A DNA stretch of 64,000 nt from UBA1845 sp002338715 (lineage in GTDB: Bacteria; Planctomycetota; Phycisphaerae; UBA1845). The stretch is from assembly GCA_035344155.1 (NCBI GenBank), contig DAORAL010000003.1:124001-188000 (forward strand), given 5' to 3'. Positions within the stretch are counted from its first letter, which is position 1, and each line of letters begins with the position of its first letter. The notes below the pieces were generated by a model that saw only the letters and a list, made by a program, of their open reading frames with translations, did no database searches and was not told the origin of the DNA. A program made the translations under genes and the position numbers. Positions 44,631-53,133 of the stretch are shown here, piece by piece.

Positions 44631-45040
44631 TTCGCAATTCGATCATTGTGCTATCGATTCTTCTGGTTGTGCTTGCGGGCGGCATGTGGATTGCAAGTTT
44701 CGGTAGCAGAATAACGGCACATAGTTCAAGAGTAGGTGACTTTCAATACTTGGTGTATTTCGAGTCGGGGCATTGCTATTTGGAGAAAAGCAACATCTGG
44801 GTTTGCTCGTTTTGGTGGCCGGCTTCTTGGTATTGGGAGAACAGGGGGCTTGCGGGGGCAATGATCAAGTTTCCTCTTTGGGCTCCATTCCTCATGTTTT
44901 GCATCCCCCCGGCCGTCGCATTCGTCCAGGGCCCACTGCGTCGTTACCGTCGGCGCAATCGCAATCAATGCATCCAGTGCGGCTACAGCCTTACGGGAAA
45001 CACATCGGGTATTTGTCCGGAGTGCGGGATGCAGGCATGA
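44627..45040 (+). CDS. Zinc-ribbon membrane protein, tandem array member 2
   Basis: 137 residues starting MIRNSIIVLSILLVVLAGG. An N-terminal helix, a short middle domain with several aromatic residues, a second helix (WAPFLMFCIPPAVAFV), the basic linker GPLRRYRRRNRN, and the ribbon CIQCGYSLTGN...CPECG. The start overlaps the previous stop and the stop overlaps the next start, each as ATGA. The basic linker after helix 2 places the ribbon in the cytoplasm. Confidence 0.75.
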   Translation: MIRNSIIVLSILLVVLAGGMWIASFGSRITAHSSRVGDFQYLVYFESGHCYLEKSNIWVCSFWWPASWYWENRGLAGAMIKFPLWAPFLMFCIPPAVAFVQGPLRRYRRRNRNQCIQCGYSLTGNTSGICPECGMQA

Positions 45041-45657
45041 TCCGAAAATCTGCAATCATATTTCTCACTTTGTGTTTCATCGCCTCGGCTGGATTGTGTG
45101 TGGCGAGCTACGCAACCGCAATCAAATGGAAAATTGGCGATCCCGTTCTTTTGTTCGATCGTCAGGCATTGGTCGTGTCGATCGATTCGGGAAGAATGGT
45201 GGTCAATTGGGGACGGCGCGATGAATGGAAATCCGAGGACGGGCGTATCATTCACTGCTATTTCTCATTCGGCGAATACGTGCCGCCAAACAATCCGATT
45301 CCAGGCGTCCGCTACGGTCTTCAGCAAATCTACATCACGGGTAGGACGTCATTCAGGACGGAAAAACCAGAGCGAGCAACCTTTGTTACTCGACCGGGCG
45401 GCATCAATACAAATGGAATAGTATTCGAATTGCCAACCTTAATCCCCATGCAGGATCGGGCAACAAGAACGGAACTCACGATTTGGATTGCGATGTGGCT
45501 TCCAATTGCACTATTCGGAATCTTCCCTCTGTTCGCTTTCATCTACGGCCCGCTGCGTCGTCGCCGTCGTCGCAAACACAATCAATGCCTTCGTTGCGGT
45601 TATAGCCTTACGGGCTTAACTGAGCCTCGATGCCCGGAATGCGGTGAAGAAATATGA
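45037..45657 (+). CDS. Zinc-ribbon membrane protein, tandem array member 3
   Basis: 206 residues from the ATG at 45037, starting MIRKSAIIFLTLCFIASAG. It has the longest middle domain of the set (~140 residues, with IDSGRMVVNWGRRDEW). The second helix is WLPIALFGIFPLFAFI, followed by the linker YGPLRRRRRRKHN and the ribbon CLRCGYSLTGL...CPECG. Both ends overlap neighbours by ATGA. The open frame upstream of 45037 is a shadow of member 2. Confidence 0.75.
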   Translation: MIRKSAIIFLTLCFIASAGLCVASYATAIKWKIGDPVLLFDRQALVVSIDSGRMVVNWGRRDEWKSEDGRIIHCYFSFGEYVPPNNPIPGVRYGLQQIYITGRTSFRTEKPERATFVTRPGGINTNGIVFELPTLIPMQDRATRTELTIWIAMWLPIALFGIFPLFAFIYGPLRRRRRRKHNQCLRCGYSLTGLTEPRCPECGEEI

Positions 45658-46208
45658 TCCGGAAGGCGATCATTCTGGGACTCACGACGGTTGGTGCTGC
45701 GAGTGCATTATTCTGGATCACCAGCGCAGTAGTTGGCCCTCTTCGGTAGGAATTTGCAGGCACCGAACGAGGCGTCTTGTTCGAAATCGACGGTGGACGA
45801 TTCGAATTGGCATACTTCGACAATCATCATTCTGGACAACACAGATACCCGCATGTGGTCCCCAGAATCAAGCTCGACATTCCCGCATTCAGAGGCCAGG
45901 ATTTGTGGCAGAGAAGGTATCGTTATCGTGTCAATTCCAGGTTGCACGAAAGCCTCTACTTCTTCAGATTCGATGAAACAACTCATCATCCTTATCCGGC
46001 ATTCTCCTCGCTTTCGTTCGTCGCTGGCGTACCTGCTTGGTTGGTGCAACTGACGTTCACGCCTTACCCACTTATTGCCTTCATTCGTGGCCCATTGCGT
46101 CGTTTTCGCCAAAGTCGTCGTCGCAAACGCAATCAATGCGTCCATTGCGGGTACAACCTGACGGGATTGCCTGAACCCAGATGTCCCGAATGCGGTGAGA
46201 AGACGTGA
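45654..46208 (+). pseudogene. Zinc-ribbon membrane protein, tandem array member 4, interrupted by in-frame TAG
   Basis: The frame opens with ATG at 45654 (MIRKAIILGLTTVG...), overlapping member 3 by ATGA. TAG at 45747-45749 interrupts it after 31 codons. Translation in the same frame then continues without further stops through GVLFEIDGGRFELAYF, the second helix, GPLRRFRQSRRRKRNQ and CVHCGYNLTGL...CPECG to 46208. No frameshift is needed to join the parts. This is either a recent nonsense mutation, a sequencing error, or suppression. Starting at TTG 45777 would lose the first helix. Confidence 0.7.
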
Positions 46209-46729
46209 TTCGAAGAACGGTTATCATTGCCTTGACGGTGGCAACCGCAACCACGGGCATCGTGGCTATTGTCGGCGCTTGTCATCCAACCCATTGGGGC
46301 TTCGTATCGGGAACGCACCTATTTTCATTTTGCGCAACTGGCATGAAGGGCGGATTCATATGGGAAGACCACGACACACATTCAAACGCAATGTCGCTTG
46401 CGGGGCTGCACAACCTTTGGCGCCCCATGGGGCTGGATGGTGAATTTAAATTCATCTGGCGTCGGAAGATAACGAGAGATGACTCTTCGCATTCAGGGCG
46501 ATACTCTGTGCGTTCATTTGTTAGGACTTGGATAATCATGCCTCTTTGGATTCCGTTCCTGGCATTTGGCATCTTTCCCGCGATTGCTTTTGCGCGCGGA
46601 CCATTCCGCAGATGGCGCCAGCCCGGCGATGGATATTGCATTCGCTGCGGTTACGACCTAACGGGAAACGTCAGCGGTGTTTGTCCTGAATGCGGTTCGC
46701 CTGTCAGTTCAACAATTTCCCATCTTTGA
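46205..46729 (+). CDS. Zinc-ribbon membrane protein, tandem array member 5
   Basis: 174 residues with a GTG start that overlaps the stop of member 4 as GTGA. N-terminal helix (VIIALTVATATTGIVAIVGA), a middle domain rich in Trp and His (CATGMKGGFIWEDHD), a second helix (PLWIPFLAFGIFPAIAFA), the linker RGPFRRWRQPGDG, and the ribbon CIRCGYDLTGN...CPECG. Last of the array. Confidence 0.72.
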   Translation: MIRRTVIIALTVATATTGIVAIVGACHPTHWGFVSGTHLFSFCATGMKGGFIWEDHDTHSNAMSLAGLHNLWRPMGLDGEFKFIWRRKITRDDSSHSGRYSVRSFVRTWIIMPLWIPFLAFGIFPAIAFARGPFRRWRQPGDGYCIRCGYDLTGNVSGVCPECGSPVSSTISHL

Positions 46730-47184
46730 ATCGGTCGCTATTACATTTATTGCGTCTTGCCTGCTCACAACCGTGACAGTTGAAATCGGAGCGGTCATGT
46801 CGATAGCGTAATCCGGTACCGGGTTACCAAGCGAATCTCTAACCTGTTTCCGTTTACTCACACAAAACGGATTCGGTGATTCTGCGATTTATGGCATGCC
46901 TATTGATTGCCTGTGAACCCGTCTGGTCGGACGGAATGCACGCTTATTTGTCTTGCTCCATTGCACCGGTTCAATTCGGTGGATTGGATGTGCGGCTTTT
47001 GGTGTCCGTTCGATTGCGTATGCATTGCGGCGTGGTTGCGCATGGTTTCGGACCTTGCGGGCGGCGTTCACGTTTTCAATCGGTTTGCCCGCTTCACCGA
47101 TAGTTCAAGGGATAACGGTTCGGTATATACCGCAGGACGTGAGAAACTCCCATCGCCAGTCAACGCGCACAATCGAATGATGGC
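46730..47184. other. Intergenic region upstream of the hybrid kinase
   Basis: 455 bases. Two perfect palindromes are present: CCGGTACCGG at 46813-46822 and CGGTATATACCG at 47121-47132, the latter ~52 bases before the kinase start. Short open frames at 46876-47188 are Cys-rich and lack ribosome-binding sites, so they are not called. Confidence 0.45.
47121..47132. promoter_or_regulatory. Perfect 12-bp palindrome before the hybrid kinase gene
   Basis: CGGTATATACCG, ~52 bases upstream of the TTG start of the kinase gene. It is a possible operator, or its TATA core could be part of a promoter. No second copy was seen nearby. Confidence 0.4.
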
Positions 47185-49896
47185 TTGAACCACAGTCAGC
47201 CGCGTCACGGTGTTTCTAGCGGTAACACAGGCGCTGCGCCCATCGATCAGCCGGCGGCACCGAGTCGTCGTTGGCCCGTTCATTTCATCGCGATCGCCGT
47301 GTTGATCATCGGGCTGACGGTCACGATGCTGGCCGTCGACACGACGTCGCGCAATGCAGATCGCATGGCCAAGTCCCGCTTTGATCGACTCTCCGACCAT
47401 CTCGTCAACGAAGTGCAGCGACGTTTGCAAAGACCGGTTTACGGGCTCTTTGGTGTGCGTGGATTGTTTGCGGCAAGCACATCGGTCGAACGGCGCGAGT
47501 TCGATGCGTACGCGGCATCGTTGAAAATGATCGTGGAGTTTCCCGGCGTTCATGCGTTTCAGTTCATCAAGCACGTCAACCGCGATGAATTGGAGGCATT
47601 TGTAGCCGATGAGCGAGCCGACGATGCGCCGAATTTTTCGGTTCACGCAATGGAACCAGTCGACGCAAACGTCAAACCGGATGACGATCTCTTCGTCGTG
47701 ACCTACACCTACCCGCTGGAGAACAACGAGAAGGCTTGGGGTCTCGACAACGGGAGTGAACCGCGTCGCAGGGCAACGGTCGAACGGGCGGTGCGGTCGG
47801 GCCAGCCTGTCATCAGTGACCAAATCATGCTCGTTCAAGGCGATGGACCACACGCCGGGTTTCTGTACTACTTGCCCGTTTACAAGAACGGGGCAAAAAC
47901 CGACACGCCCGAAGATCGTGAAGCCGCGCTGTTGGGTCTTGCGTGTGCGCCGATCGTATTGGACGAAGCGATGGCTGGCGTCGAGCGGGCAGCGGGCATC
48001 GCCGACGGTACGTTGGATTTCCACTTGTTCACGGACAAGTCGCTGTCGTCGGAGTATCTGCTGTATCGCAACCACCGCGCTAGCGAATACACACCCAAGG
48101 CATCACCCCAGGGTTCATCGAGTCATAAGTTCGAAAGCCGAGCGACGCTCAATGTGGCCGGGCAACTGTGGATCATGGTCACAAACACCACGCCCGTTTT
48201 CGACGCGGGAGTCAACGGTTCGTCGCATTGGACGCTCGGTAGTGGTGGGACGTTGATGAGTTTGCTGGTTGCGGGAATCATCTGGTCGTTCGGTACCGGC
48301 AGAATGCGGGCGATCAATCTTGCCCACCGCATGACCGCCGACCTGGCCAAAGCCAAAATCGCAGCTGAGACGGCCAACGACACGAAGACGCGATTCCTCG
48401 CCAGCATGAGCCACGAAATCCGAACACCGCTCAATGGAATCATTGGTTTTGCGGACCTGCTGCGCCGACACGCCGACGACGGAAATCCGGACACGCGCGA
48501 AGAGTGGATCGGTGTGATCCACGGAAGCGGAACCCATCTCTTGACTCTCATCAACGACGTCCTGGACATTTCCAAGTTGGACGTCGGAAAGATGGACATG
48601 GCCCTTGCGCCGTGCAGCCCGCGCGAGGTCATTTCGGGTTCGGTAGCTGTGCTAACGTCACGGGCCAAAGAGCAAGGGATCGCGTTGGATCTGGCGTTTG
48701 ATCCGAGTGTGCCCGACGCGATTCGCACAGATGGCACCCGATTGCGTCAGATCGCGATGAACCTCGTGGGCAACGCCGTGAAGTTCACGCAGCTCGGCGG
48801 CGTCAAGGTGGCGGTAAGATACGACCCGGGTTCAGGCAGCAAAGGCTCCAATTCCGACGACAAGAATGCGTCGGCAATGCTCAGAATCTCCGTGACCGAC
48901 ACCGGTATTGGCATGTCGCCCGAGCAACTCGGTAATCTATTCAAGCCATTTGAACAAGCCGATCAAAGCATCGCGGCACGCTTCGGCGGAACGGGACTCG
49001 GCCTGTCGATCAGCAAAAGCATCGCCCAGCGGTTGGGTGGTGACATCACCGTCACGAGTACCCTCGGAGCCGGCAGCACGTTCACCGCAACGATTGCAGC
49101 CAACCCGTTGTTGCCTGGTGAGTCGTTGCCGCGTGCCATGCCGACGGTTGAGGCATGGGACACGGGTGAGCCGGGTGCGAAGGCGCCACTCGGTGGGCGC
49201 ACGATCCTGGTCGTCGATGATGTCGAAACCAATCGCAAGGTCTGTTCGATTTTTCTGAAACGGGCTGGGGCGCATGTCGATTTGGCCTGCGACGGTACCG
49301 AAGCGATCGAAATTTGCAGTAAGCAGCTGTTCGACCTTGTGCTGATGGACATTCAGATGCCGACGATGAGCGGACTGGAGGCGACCCGTGCCATCCGCGC
49401 CAACGGATTTACGGCTCCGATCATAGCGTTGACCGCATTTTCGACGGGGGCCGATCGGGAAGAGTGCCTTGCGGTGGGCATGAACGATTTTCTAAGTAAA
49501 CCGATTGTGCCTGCCGTCATGATTCAGACTGTTGCCCGGTGGACAAAACTTGCGGTACCGGATGAAGGGTCGCGGGAAACGGGTAATGAGTTACCGACCT
49601 GGGCGTCCGATCCGGAACTGGAGCCCATCGCCCGGAGTTGGTTGACCGATTTGCCCCACAAGCTGGACGTGATCGAAGAAGCGCTCACATCGAACGATGG
49701 GGAAAACGCAGCTCGGGAAGCCCATGCCATCAAGGGCGCGGGCGGTTCGTTGGGGATGTCGGAATTCACGAATCCGGCTGAAGTGCTCGAATCCGCAGCC
49801 CACGCGAAGAGTTTTGACATTGCCCGCATGGCACTGGTCAAGATGAGAAGGCTGCACGCCGAGGCGTGTGCCCGCCTGGAAGAACGGGCGGCTTAA
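47185..49896 (+). CDS. CHASE-domain hybrid histidine kinase with receiver and HPt domains
   Basis: 903 residues. TTG is the only upstream start in frame; no good ribosome-binding site is seen. Helix 1 is at ~33-51. An extracellular CHASE domain covers ~60-330 (YGLFGVRGLFAASTSVERREF, PGVHAFQFIKHV, TYTYPLENN), and helix 2 is at ~350-372. The HisKA phospho-acceptor is His410 in SHEIRTPLNG. The HATPase has NLVGNAVKFT, DTGIGMSPEQ, and FGGTGLGLSISKSI. The receiver domain has VVDDVETN and phospho-Asp722 in LVLMDIQMP. The C-terminal HPt domain has His847 in AREAHAIKGAGGSLGM. All phosphorelay residues are present. No response regulator gene lies adjacent, so its output is elsewhere. Confidence 0.93.
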   Translation: MNHSQPRHGVSSGNTGAAPIDQPAAPSRRWPVHFIAIAVLIIGLTVTMLAVDTTSRNADRMAKSRFDRLSDHLVNEVQRRLQRPVYGLFGVRGLFAASTSVERREFDAYAASLKMIVEFPGVHAFQFIKHVNRDELEAFVADERADDAPNFSVHAMEPVDANVKPDDDLFVVTYTYPLENNEKAWGLDNGSEPRRRATVERAVRSGQPVISDQIMLVQGDGPHAGFLYYLPVYKNGAKTDTPEDREAALLGLACAPIVLDEAMAGVERAAGIADGTLDFHLFTDKSLSSEYLLYRNHRASEYTPKASPQGSSSHKFESRATLNVAGQLWIMVTNTTPVFDAGVNGSSHWTLGSGGTLMSLLVAGIIWSFGTGRMRAINLAHRMTADLAKAKIAAETANDTKTRFLASMSHEIRTPLNGIIGFADLLRRHADDGNPDTREEWIGVIHGSGTHLLTLINDVLDISKLDVGKMDMALAPCSPREVISGSVAVLTSRAKEQGIALDLAFDPSVPDAIRTDGTRLRQIAMNLVGNAVKFTQLGGVKVAVRYDPGSGSKGSNSDDKNASAMLRISVTDTGIGMSPEQLGNLFKPFEQADQSIAARFGGTGLGLSISKSIAQRLGGDITVTSTLGAGSTFTATIAANPLLPGESLPRAMPTVEAWDTGEPGAKAPLGGRTILVVDDVETNRKVCSIFLKRAGAHVDLACDGTEAIEICSKQLFDLVLMDIQMPTMSGLEATRAIRANGFTAPIIALTAFSTGADREECLAVGMNDFLSKPIVPAVMIQTVARWTKLAVPDEGSRETGNELPTWASDPELEPIARSWLTDLPHKLDVIEEALTSNDGENAAREAHAIKGAGGSLGMSEFTNPAEVLESAAHAKSFDIARMALVKMRRLHAEACARLEERAA

Positions 49897-49969
49897 CAGC
49901 GCGTATTTCTTATTGATTCTGATGTCGTTCGATTCCATATGTTGCATCCGACTTGACAAATCGGATATG

Positions 49970-49987
49970 TATGGCATAATTGCCATA
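49970..49987. promoter_or_regulatory. ArsR operator, copy 1 (autoregulatory)
   Basis: TATGGC-N6-GCCATA, a perfect dyad whose last base is the A of the arsR ATG at 49987. The same ATGGC-N6-GCCAT core with identical spacing recurs at 50354-50371 before the next gene. Binding here would block both transcription and translation start. Confidence 0.7.
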
Positions 49988-50316
49988 TGGCCATGAAGCG
50001 AAAAACATTGCGGCATTACGAATCGCGGGCGGAGATTGCCAAAGCCCTTGCCCATCCGACCCGTCTGCTCCTTCTGGATGCCCTGCAGAAGTCAGAAACC
50101 TGTGTCTGCGATCTGACGGATCTTGTCGGTGCTGACCAATCCACCGTATCGAAGCACCTGGCGATTCTAAAGAACGTCGGACTCATTGCGTGTCGCAAGG
50201 AAGGACCGATGAGTTTCTACCGCGTGACATGTCGGTGTCTGGATGGTTTCTTCACGTGCATCGAGACCGTGCTCAAAGCCAATCTCGATGCGCAGCGGGC
50301 AGCGGCTGGCGTTTGA
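49987..50316 (+). CDS. ArsR-family metalloregulator with CVCDL motif
   Basis: 109 residues. The winged-helix core reads AKALAHPTRLLLLDAL, then SETCVCDLTDLVGADQSTVSKHLAILKNVGL. Cys39 and Cys41 in TCVCDL match the arsenite-binding site of ArsR. Additional Cys at 82, 84 and 91 near the C-terminus (TCRCLDGFFTC) could complete a thiolate site. Position and operators suggest it controls itself and the following membrane-protein operon. A start at 49993 (MKRKTL) is also possible. Confidence 0.9.
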   Translation: MAMKRKTLRHYESRAEIAKALAHPTRLLLLDALQKSETCVCDLTDLVGADQSTVSKHLAILKNVGLIACRKEGPMSFYRVTCRCLDGFFTCIETVLKANLDAQRAAAGV

Positions 50317-50353
50317 TGCCCACCTTTTTCGCTAGTTTCTCTTTTCGGGTTGA

Positions 50354-50371
50354 CATGGCGATATGGCCATG
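50354..50371. promoter_or_regulatory. ArsR operator, copy 2 (permease operon)
   Basis: CATGGC-N6-GCCATG, a perfect dyad with the same core and spacing as copy 1. The 15-base string ATATGGCCATGAAGC is also shared by the two regions (49985-49999 and 50361-50375). It lies 65 bases upstream of the DUF4405 gene. Confidence 0.7.
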
Positions 50372-50435
50372 AAGCCAAGTGGTTGCGGAACCACGTCGCC
50401 ATGATCGGCTGCGCACTTCAAACAGGACGCACGTC

Positions 50436-51254
50436 ATGAGACGAAACACGTTGAACTTCACGGTCGATACCCTCGCGCTGATTGGCATGGTCGCGATGGC
50501 CGTCACCGGTCTGGTCATTCGTTACACGCTTCCACCGGGCACGGGCGGTCGGGAGGGGGGCCGGGCCTTGAAGCTCTGGGGCCTCTCGCGACACGGCTGG
50601 GGTGATGTTCACTTCTGGATCGCAGTCGGGATCGCGGCGATGTTGCTGCTGCACGTGTTTTTGCACTGGCAGTGGGCCTGGAAAACGGTCCTTCGGTTCT
50701 TCTCGACGCCGACGCGTTTTCGCCAACACCTGAGCCCCCTCGCCTCAAAAGTCTGGGGACTCGGATTCTTCCTGTTCGTTGCCGCCGTGATTGCCGCGTT
50801 CGTCTGGTTCGCCCAGTCGAGCGTTCAAGTCGTCAACGCCCAGCGACCGATCGCGACCGACGTTGCCGCGAGTCAACCAGTGGCCGCCGCCGATGCGCCC
50901 GAACAGGTTGACGCGGTCGAACCCAAGAAAGCAATCGGACGCAAGGGGCCGGCTGAACAAAGCGAAGGTGTCGGACGAAACGAAGCGGAGGGTCACGATG
51001 AGACGGAGGATCACATCGTCGCCGGCGTCGAGATCCGCGGCTCGATGACACTGCGGGCAGTCGCGACCGCAACCGGCGTGGACGTGGAGGCCATCAAGGA
51101 GCGGTTCGGAATCCCCAGCCGCGTGTCGTCCGATGAGCAATTGGGCCGGCTGAAACGCGCGTATGGTTTTGAGTTGTCCGAACTGCGCAGCTTTCTGTCG
51201 AGTCAGTTGAAATCTCCGAGCCCCGCACCGTCAAGTGCGGAAGGCATGCCGTAG
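50436..51254 (+). CDS. DUF4405 (cytochrome b-like) membrane protein with soluble C-terminal domain
   Basis: 272 residues, start at 50436 with AGGA upstream. Three to four membrane helices with His residues (RHGWGDVHFWIAVG, LLLHVFLHWQWAW) match the DUF4405 / flavinylation-associated cytochrome b-like family, likely heme-binding. A charged linker rich in Ala, Glu and Lys (~135-205) leads to a small helical domain (~205-255, TLRAVATATGVDVEAIKERFG). That domain is of the type seen at the ends of membrane redox proteins. It is placed between an ArsR gene and an ArsP-like permease, 18 bases before the latter. Possibly supplies electrons or senses redox for the export system; this is inference. Confidence 0.7.
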   Translation: MRRNTLNFTVDTLALIGMVAMAVTGLVIRYTLPPGTGGREGGRALKLWGLSRHGWGDVHFWIAVGIAAMLLLHVFLHWQWAWKTVLRFFSTPTRFRQHLSPLASKVWGLGFFLFVAAVIAAFVWFAQSSVQVVNAQRPIATDVAASQPVAAADAPEQVDAVEPKKAIGRKGPAEQSEGVGRNEAEGHDETEDHIVAGVEIRGSMTLRAVATATGVDVEAIKERFGIPSRVSSDEQLGRLKRAYGFELSELRSFLSSQLKSPSPAPSSAEGMP

Positions 51255-51272
51255 AAGGAAGGACGAAAGTCT

Positions 51273-52577
51273 GTGAAGCAGTGGAAGATATTTGTTGTCT
51301 TCGTCGCGATTTTTCTGATCGCATACTTTCTACCCCTTTCAAATTCGAAAGTGACGGGCGCCATCCTCGAAGCGTTCAAAATGCTTCAGTGGTACGCCCG
51401 CAACCACACGCTCGCATGCGTCGTACCGGCGTTGTTCATTGCCGGCGCGATCATCACGTTCTTGTCGAAGGAAGCCGTGCTTCGACATCTCGGTCCGAGA
51501 GCGAACAAGGTCGAGGCTTACTCTGTAGCGTCGGTGTCGGGGACGGTGTTGGCCGTCTGCTCTTGCAGCGTGCTGCCGATGTTCGCAGGCATCTATCGCG
51601 TGGGGGCGGGGCTTGGTCCGGCGTCTGCATTTCTCTATTCCGGTCCGGCGATCAACATCCTTGCACTTTTTCTGACGGCTCGCGTGCTCGGTTTTCAAAT
51701 CGGCATTGCGCGGGCGGTGGGCGCGATCGTGTTCGGCGTCGTCATCGGGCTGCTGATGGCCATCATCTTTCGCAAGGATGAGCAGGTCCGCGCGGAAAAC
51801 GCGATGACGGAAGCCGTACCGCAGAAGCCGCGGCGCTCCCTTGGGCAAACGGTTCTCTATTTCGCGTGCATGATGGCGTTTCTCGTGTTCAGCGATTGGT
51901 ACAACCCGGGCAACGTCACCGTGGAGACCGTTGACGGGACGGTCATGCGGGCCGTCCTCATGCAGGAGACGCGCGACACGGTGGTCGTGCAAGTGGAAAA
52001 ACCGGTGGACGGTCACGCCGTCGGCGACAAGCTCACACTGGCCAAGTCCGACATCGTTTCGCTGGAGGATACCGGCGGATGGGTGATGACCATTTTCCAC
52101 GCCAAGTGGTACCTCGCCGGCGCGATGGGGTTGGCCGTCCTGCTGATGGTGTGGCGCTGGTTCGACCGCGACGAAGTCGGCGAATGGATGCACAACACCT
52201 GGGAGTTTGCGAAGTTGCTGGTGCCGCTTTTGTTCGGCGGCGTGTTCGTGGTTGGATTTCTCGGGGCGCTGCTGCCGGATGAACAGGTTGCGGGGTTGGT
52301 GGGCGACAACTCGCTGCAATCGAACGCGGTAGCCTCTGTGGTTGGCTGTCTGTTCTATTTTGCGACGCTGACGGAGATACCGATTCTGCAGGCACTGATG
52401 GAACACGGAATGCACGAGGGGCCGGCGCTCGCGCTGCTGCTTGCCGGTCCGGCGTTGTCATTACCCAGCCTGCTCGTGATTCGTACCGTGGTCGGGAATA
52501 CCAAGACGATCGTGTTTACCTTGCTGGTGATCGTGATGGCTACGGCCGCCGGCATGGTTTACGGCGCGTTCGTTTGA
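51273..52577 (+). CDS. ArsP-type (PF03773) permease
   Basis: 434 residues with about ten membrane helices in two halves. The first half has VVPALFIAGAIITFL and VLAVCSCSVLPMFAGIYRVGAGLGPASAFLYSGPAIN-like sequence, including the conserved Cys-Ser-Cys. The second half has ATLTEIPILQALMEHGMHEGPALALLLAGPALSLP. A soluble domain of ~80 residues is inserted between the halves (GNVTVETVDGTVMRAVL...). The family includes exporters of trivalent organoarsenicals and other permeases of unknown substrate. Next to an ArsR (CVCDL) gene and a thioredoxin-fold gene, a metalloid or thiol-reactive toxin exporter is likely. Confidence 0.88.
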   Translation: MKQWKIFVVFVAIFLIAYFLPLSNSKVTGAILEAFKMLQWYARNHTLACVVPALFIAGAIITFLSKEAVLRHLGPRANKVEAYSVASVSGTVLAVCSCSVLPMFAGIYRVGAGLGPASAFLYSGPAINILALFLTARVLGFQIGIARAVGAIVFGVVIGLLMAIIFRKDEQVRAENAMTEAVPQKPRRSLGQTVLYFACMMAFLVFSDWYNPGNVTVETVDGTVMRAVLMQETRDTVVVQVEKPVDGHAVGDKLTLAKSDIVSLEDTGGWVMTIFHAKWYLAGAMGLAVLLMVWRWFDRDEVGEWMHNTWEFAKLLVPLLFGGVFVVGFLGALLPDEQVAGLVGDNSLQSNAVASVVGCLFYFATLTEIPILQALMEHGMHEGPALALLLAGPALSLPSLLVIRTVVGNTKTIVFTLLVIVMATAAGMVYGAFV

Positions 52578-52596
52578 ATCGTTTAGGAGCGTAGGA

Positions 52597-52833
52597 ATGA
52601 AGGTCGAAATACTCGGAACCGGGTGTGCCAAATGCCAGGCGCTGGACGCCAACGCCAAAGCCGCGGCGGCGAAACTGGGCATCGATTGCGAATTCTCGAA
52701 AGTCACCAGCCTCGCCGAAATCGCCGGTCGCGGTGTGATGATGACGCCGGCATTGTCGATCGATGGTCAGGTCATGGTGGCCGGCAAGGTGCCAAGCGAA
52801 GATGAAATTGCGGCGCTGCTGAGCGGACGTTAG
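52597..52833 (+). CDS. Small thioredoxin-fold (redox-active disulfide protein 2) protein
   Basis: 78 residues, start MKVEILGTGCAKCQALDANA. The redox motif is CAKC at residues 10-13, with a cis-Pro in GVMMTPALSIDGQVM. This is the thioredoxin_3 family, which often follows PF03773 permeases in ars-like operons. It is 19 bases downstream of the permease gene. It probably reduces a substrate or the permease's own Cys residues. Confidence 0.9.
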   Translation: MKVEILGTGCAKCQALDANAKAAAAKLGIDCEFSKVTSLAEIAGRGVMMTPALSIDGQVMVAGKVPSEDEIAALLSGR

Positions 52834-52941
52834 TTGGCGTGCCAAGGTGCCGGCTGGGCGCTTTGGATGAACGCTGGCATCCTGTCTTTCGAATTCCGTA
52901 GGAAACACAGGCTGTCTATCCACCAACGCGCCATCGTCGGG

Positions 52942-53133
52942 TCAGCTTGTGGCTCCCTGATCGCACGAAACCAGTCGTTCCGACAGGCTGCGGAGTTGAT
53001 CGCGATAGGTGTTTAGATCGGCGCGGTAGTCGTGCGTGTTGGTGTGTCGGATTTCCGCGCTTAGATCGGTCACTTCCCGATCGATCAGCTTGACCAGCAA
53101 TTCGCGTTCATGATCATTGACTTGCAGGTTCAT
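52942..53133 (-). CDS. Small hypothetical protein
   Basis: 63 residues. A near-perfect ribosome-binding site GGAGGTGA lies five bases upstream of the ATG, which is the main reason to call it. The sequence is charged and helical (NDHERELLVKLIDREVTDLSAEIRHT, LNTYRDQLRSLSERL), with one Cys. It lacks membrane segments and known motifs. It is convergent with the thioredoxin-fold gene. It might be a small helical regulator or stress protein; no function assigned. Confidence 0.65.
   Translation of the reverse strand: MNLQVNDHERELLVKLIDREVTDLSAEIRHTNTHDYRADLNTYRDQLRSLSERLVSCDQGATS

Noticed and set aside
46876..47188. Overlapping small Cys-rich frames before the hybrid kinase
   Set aside because: No ribosome-binding site, no membrane or metal-site pattern consistent with the neighbouring zinc-ribbon family.
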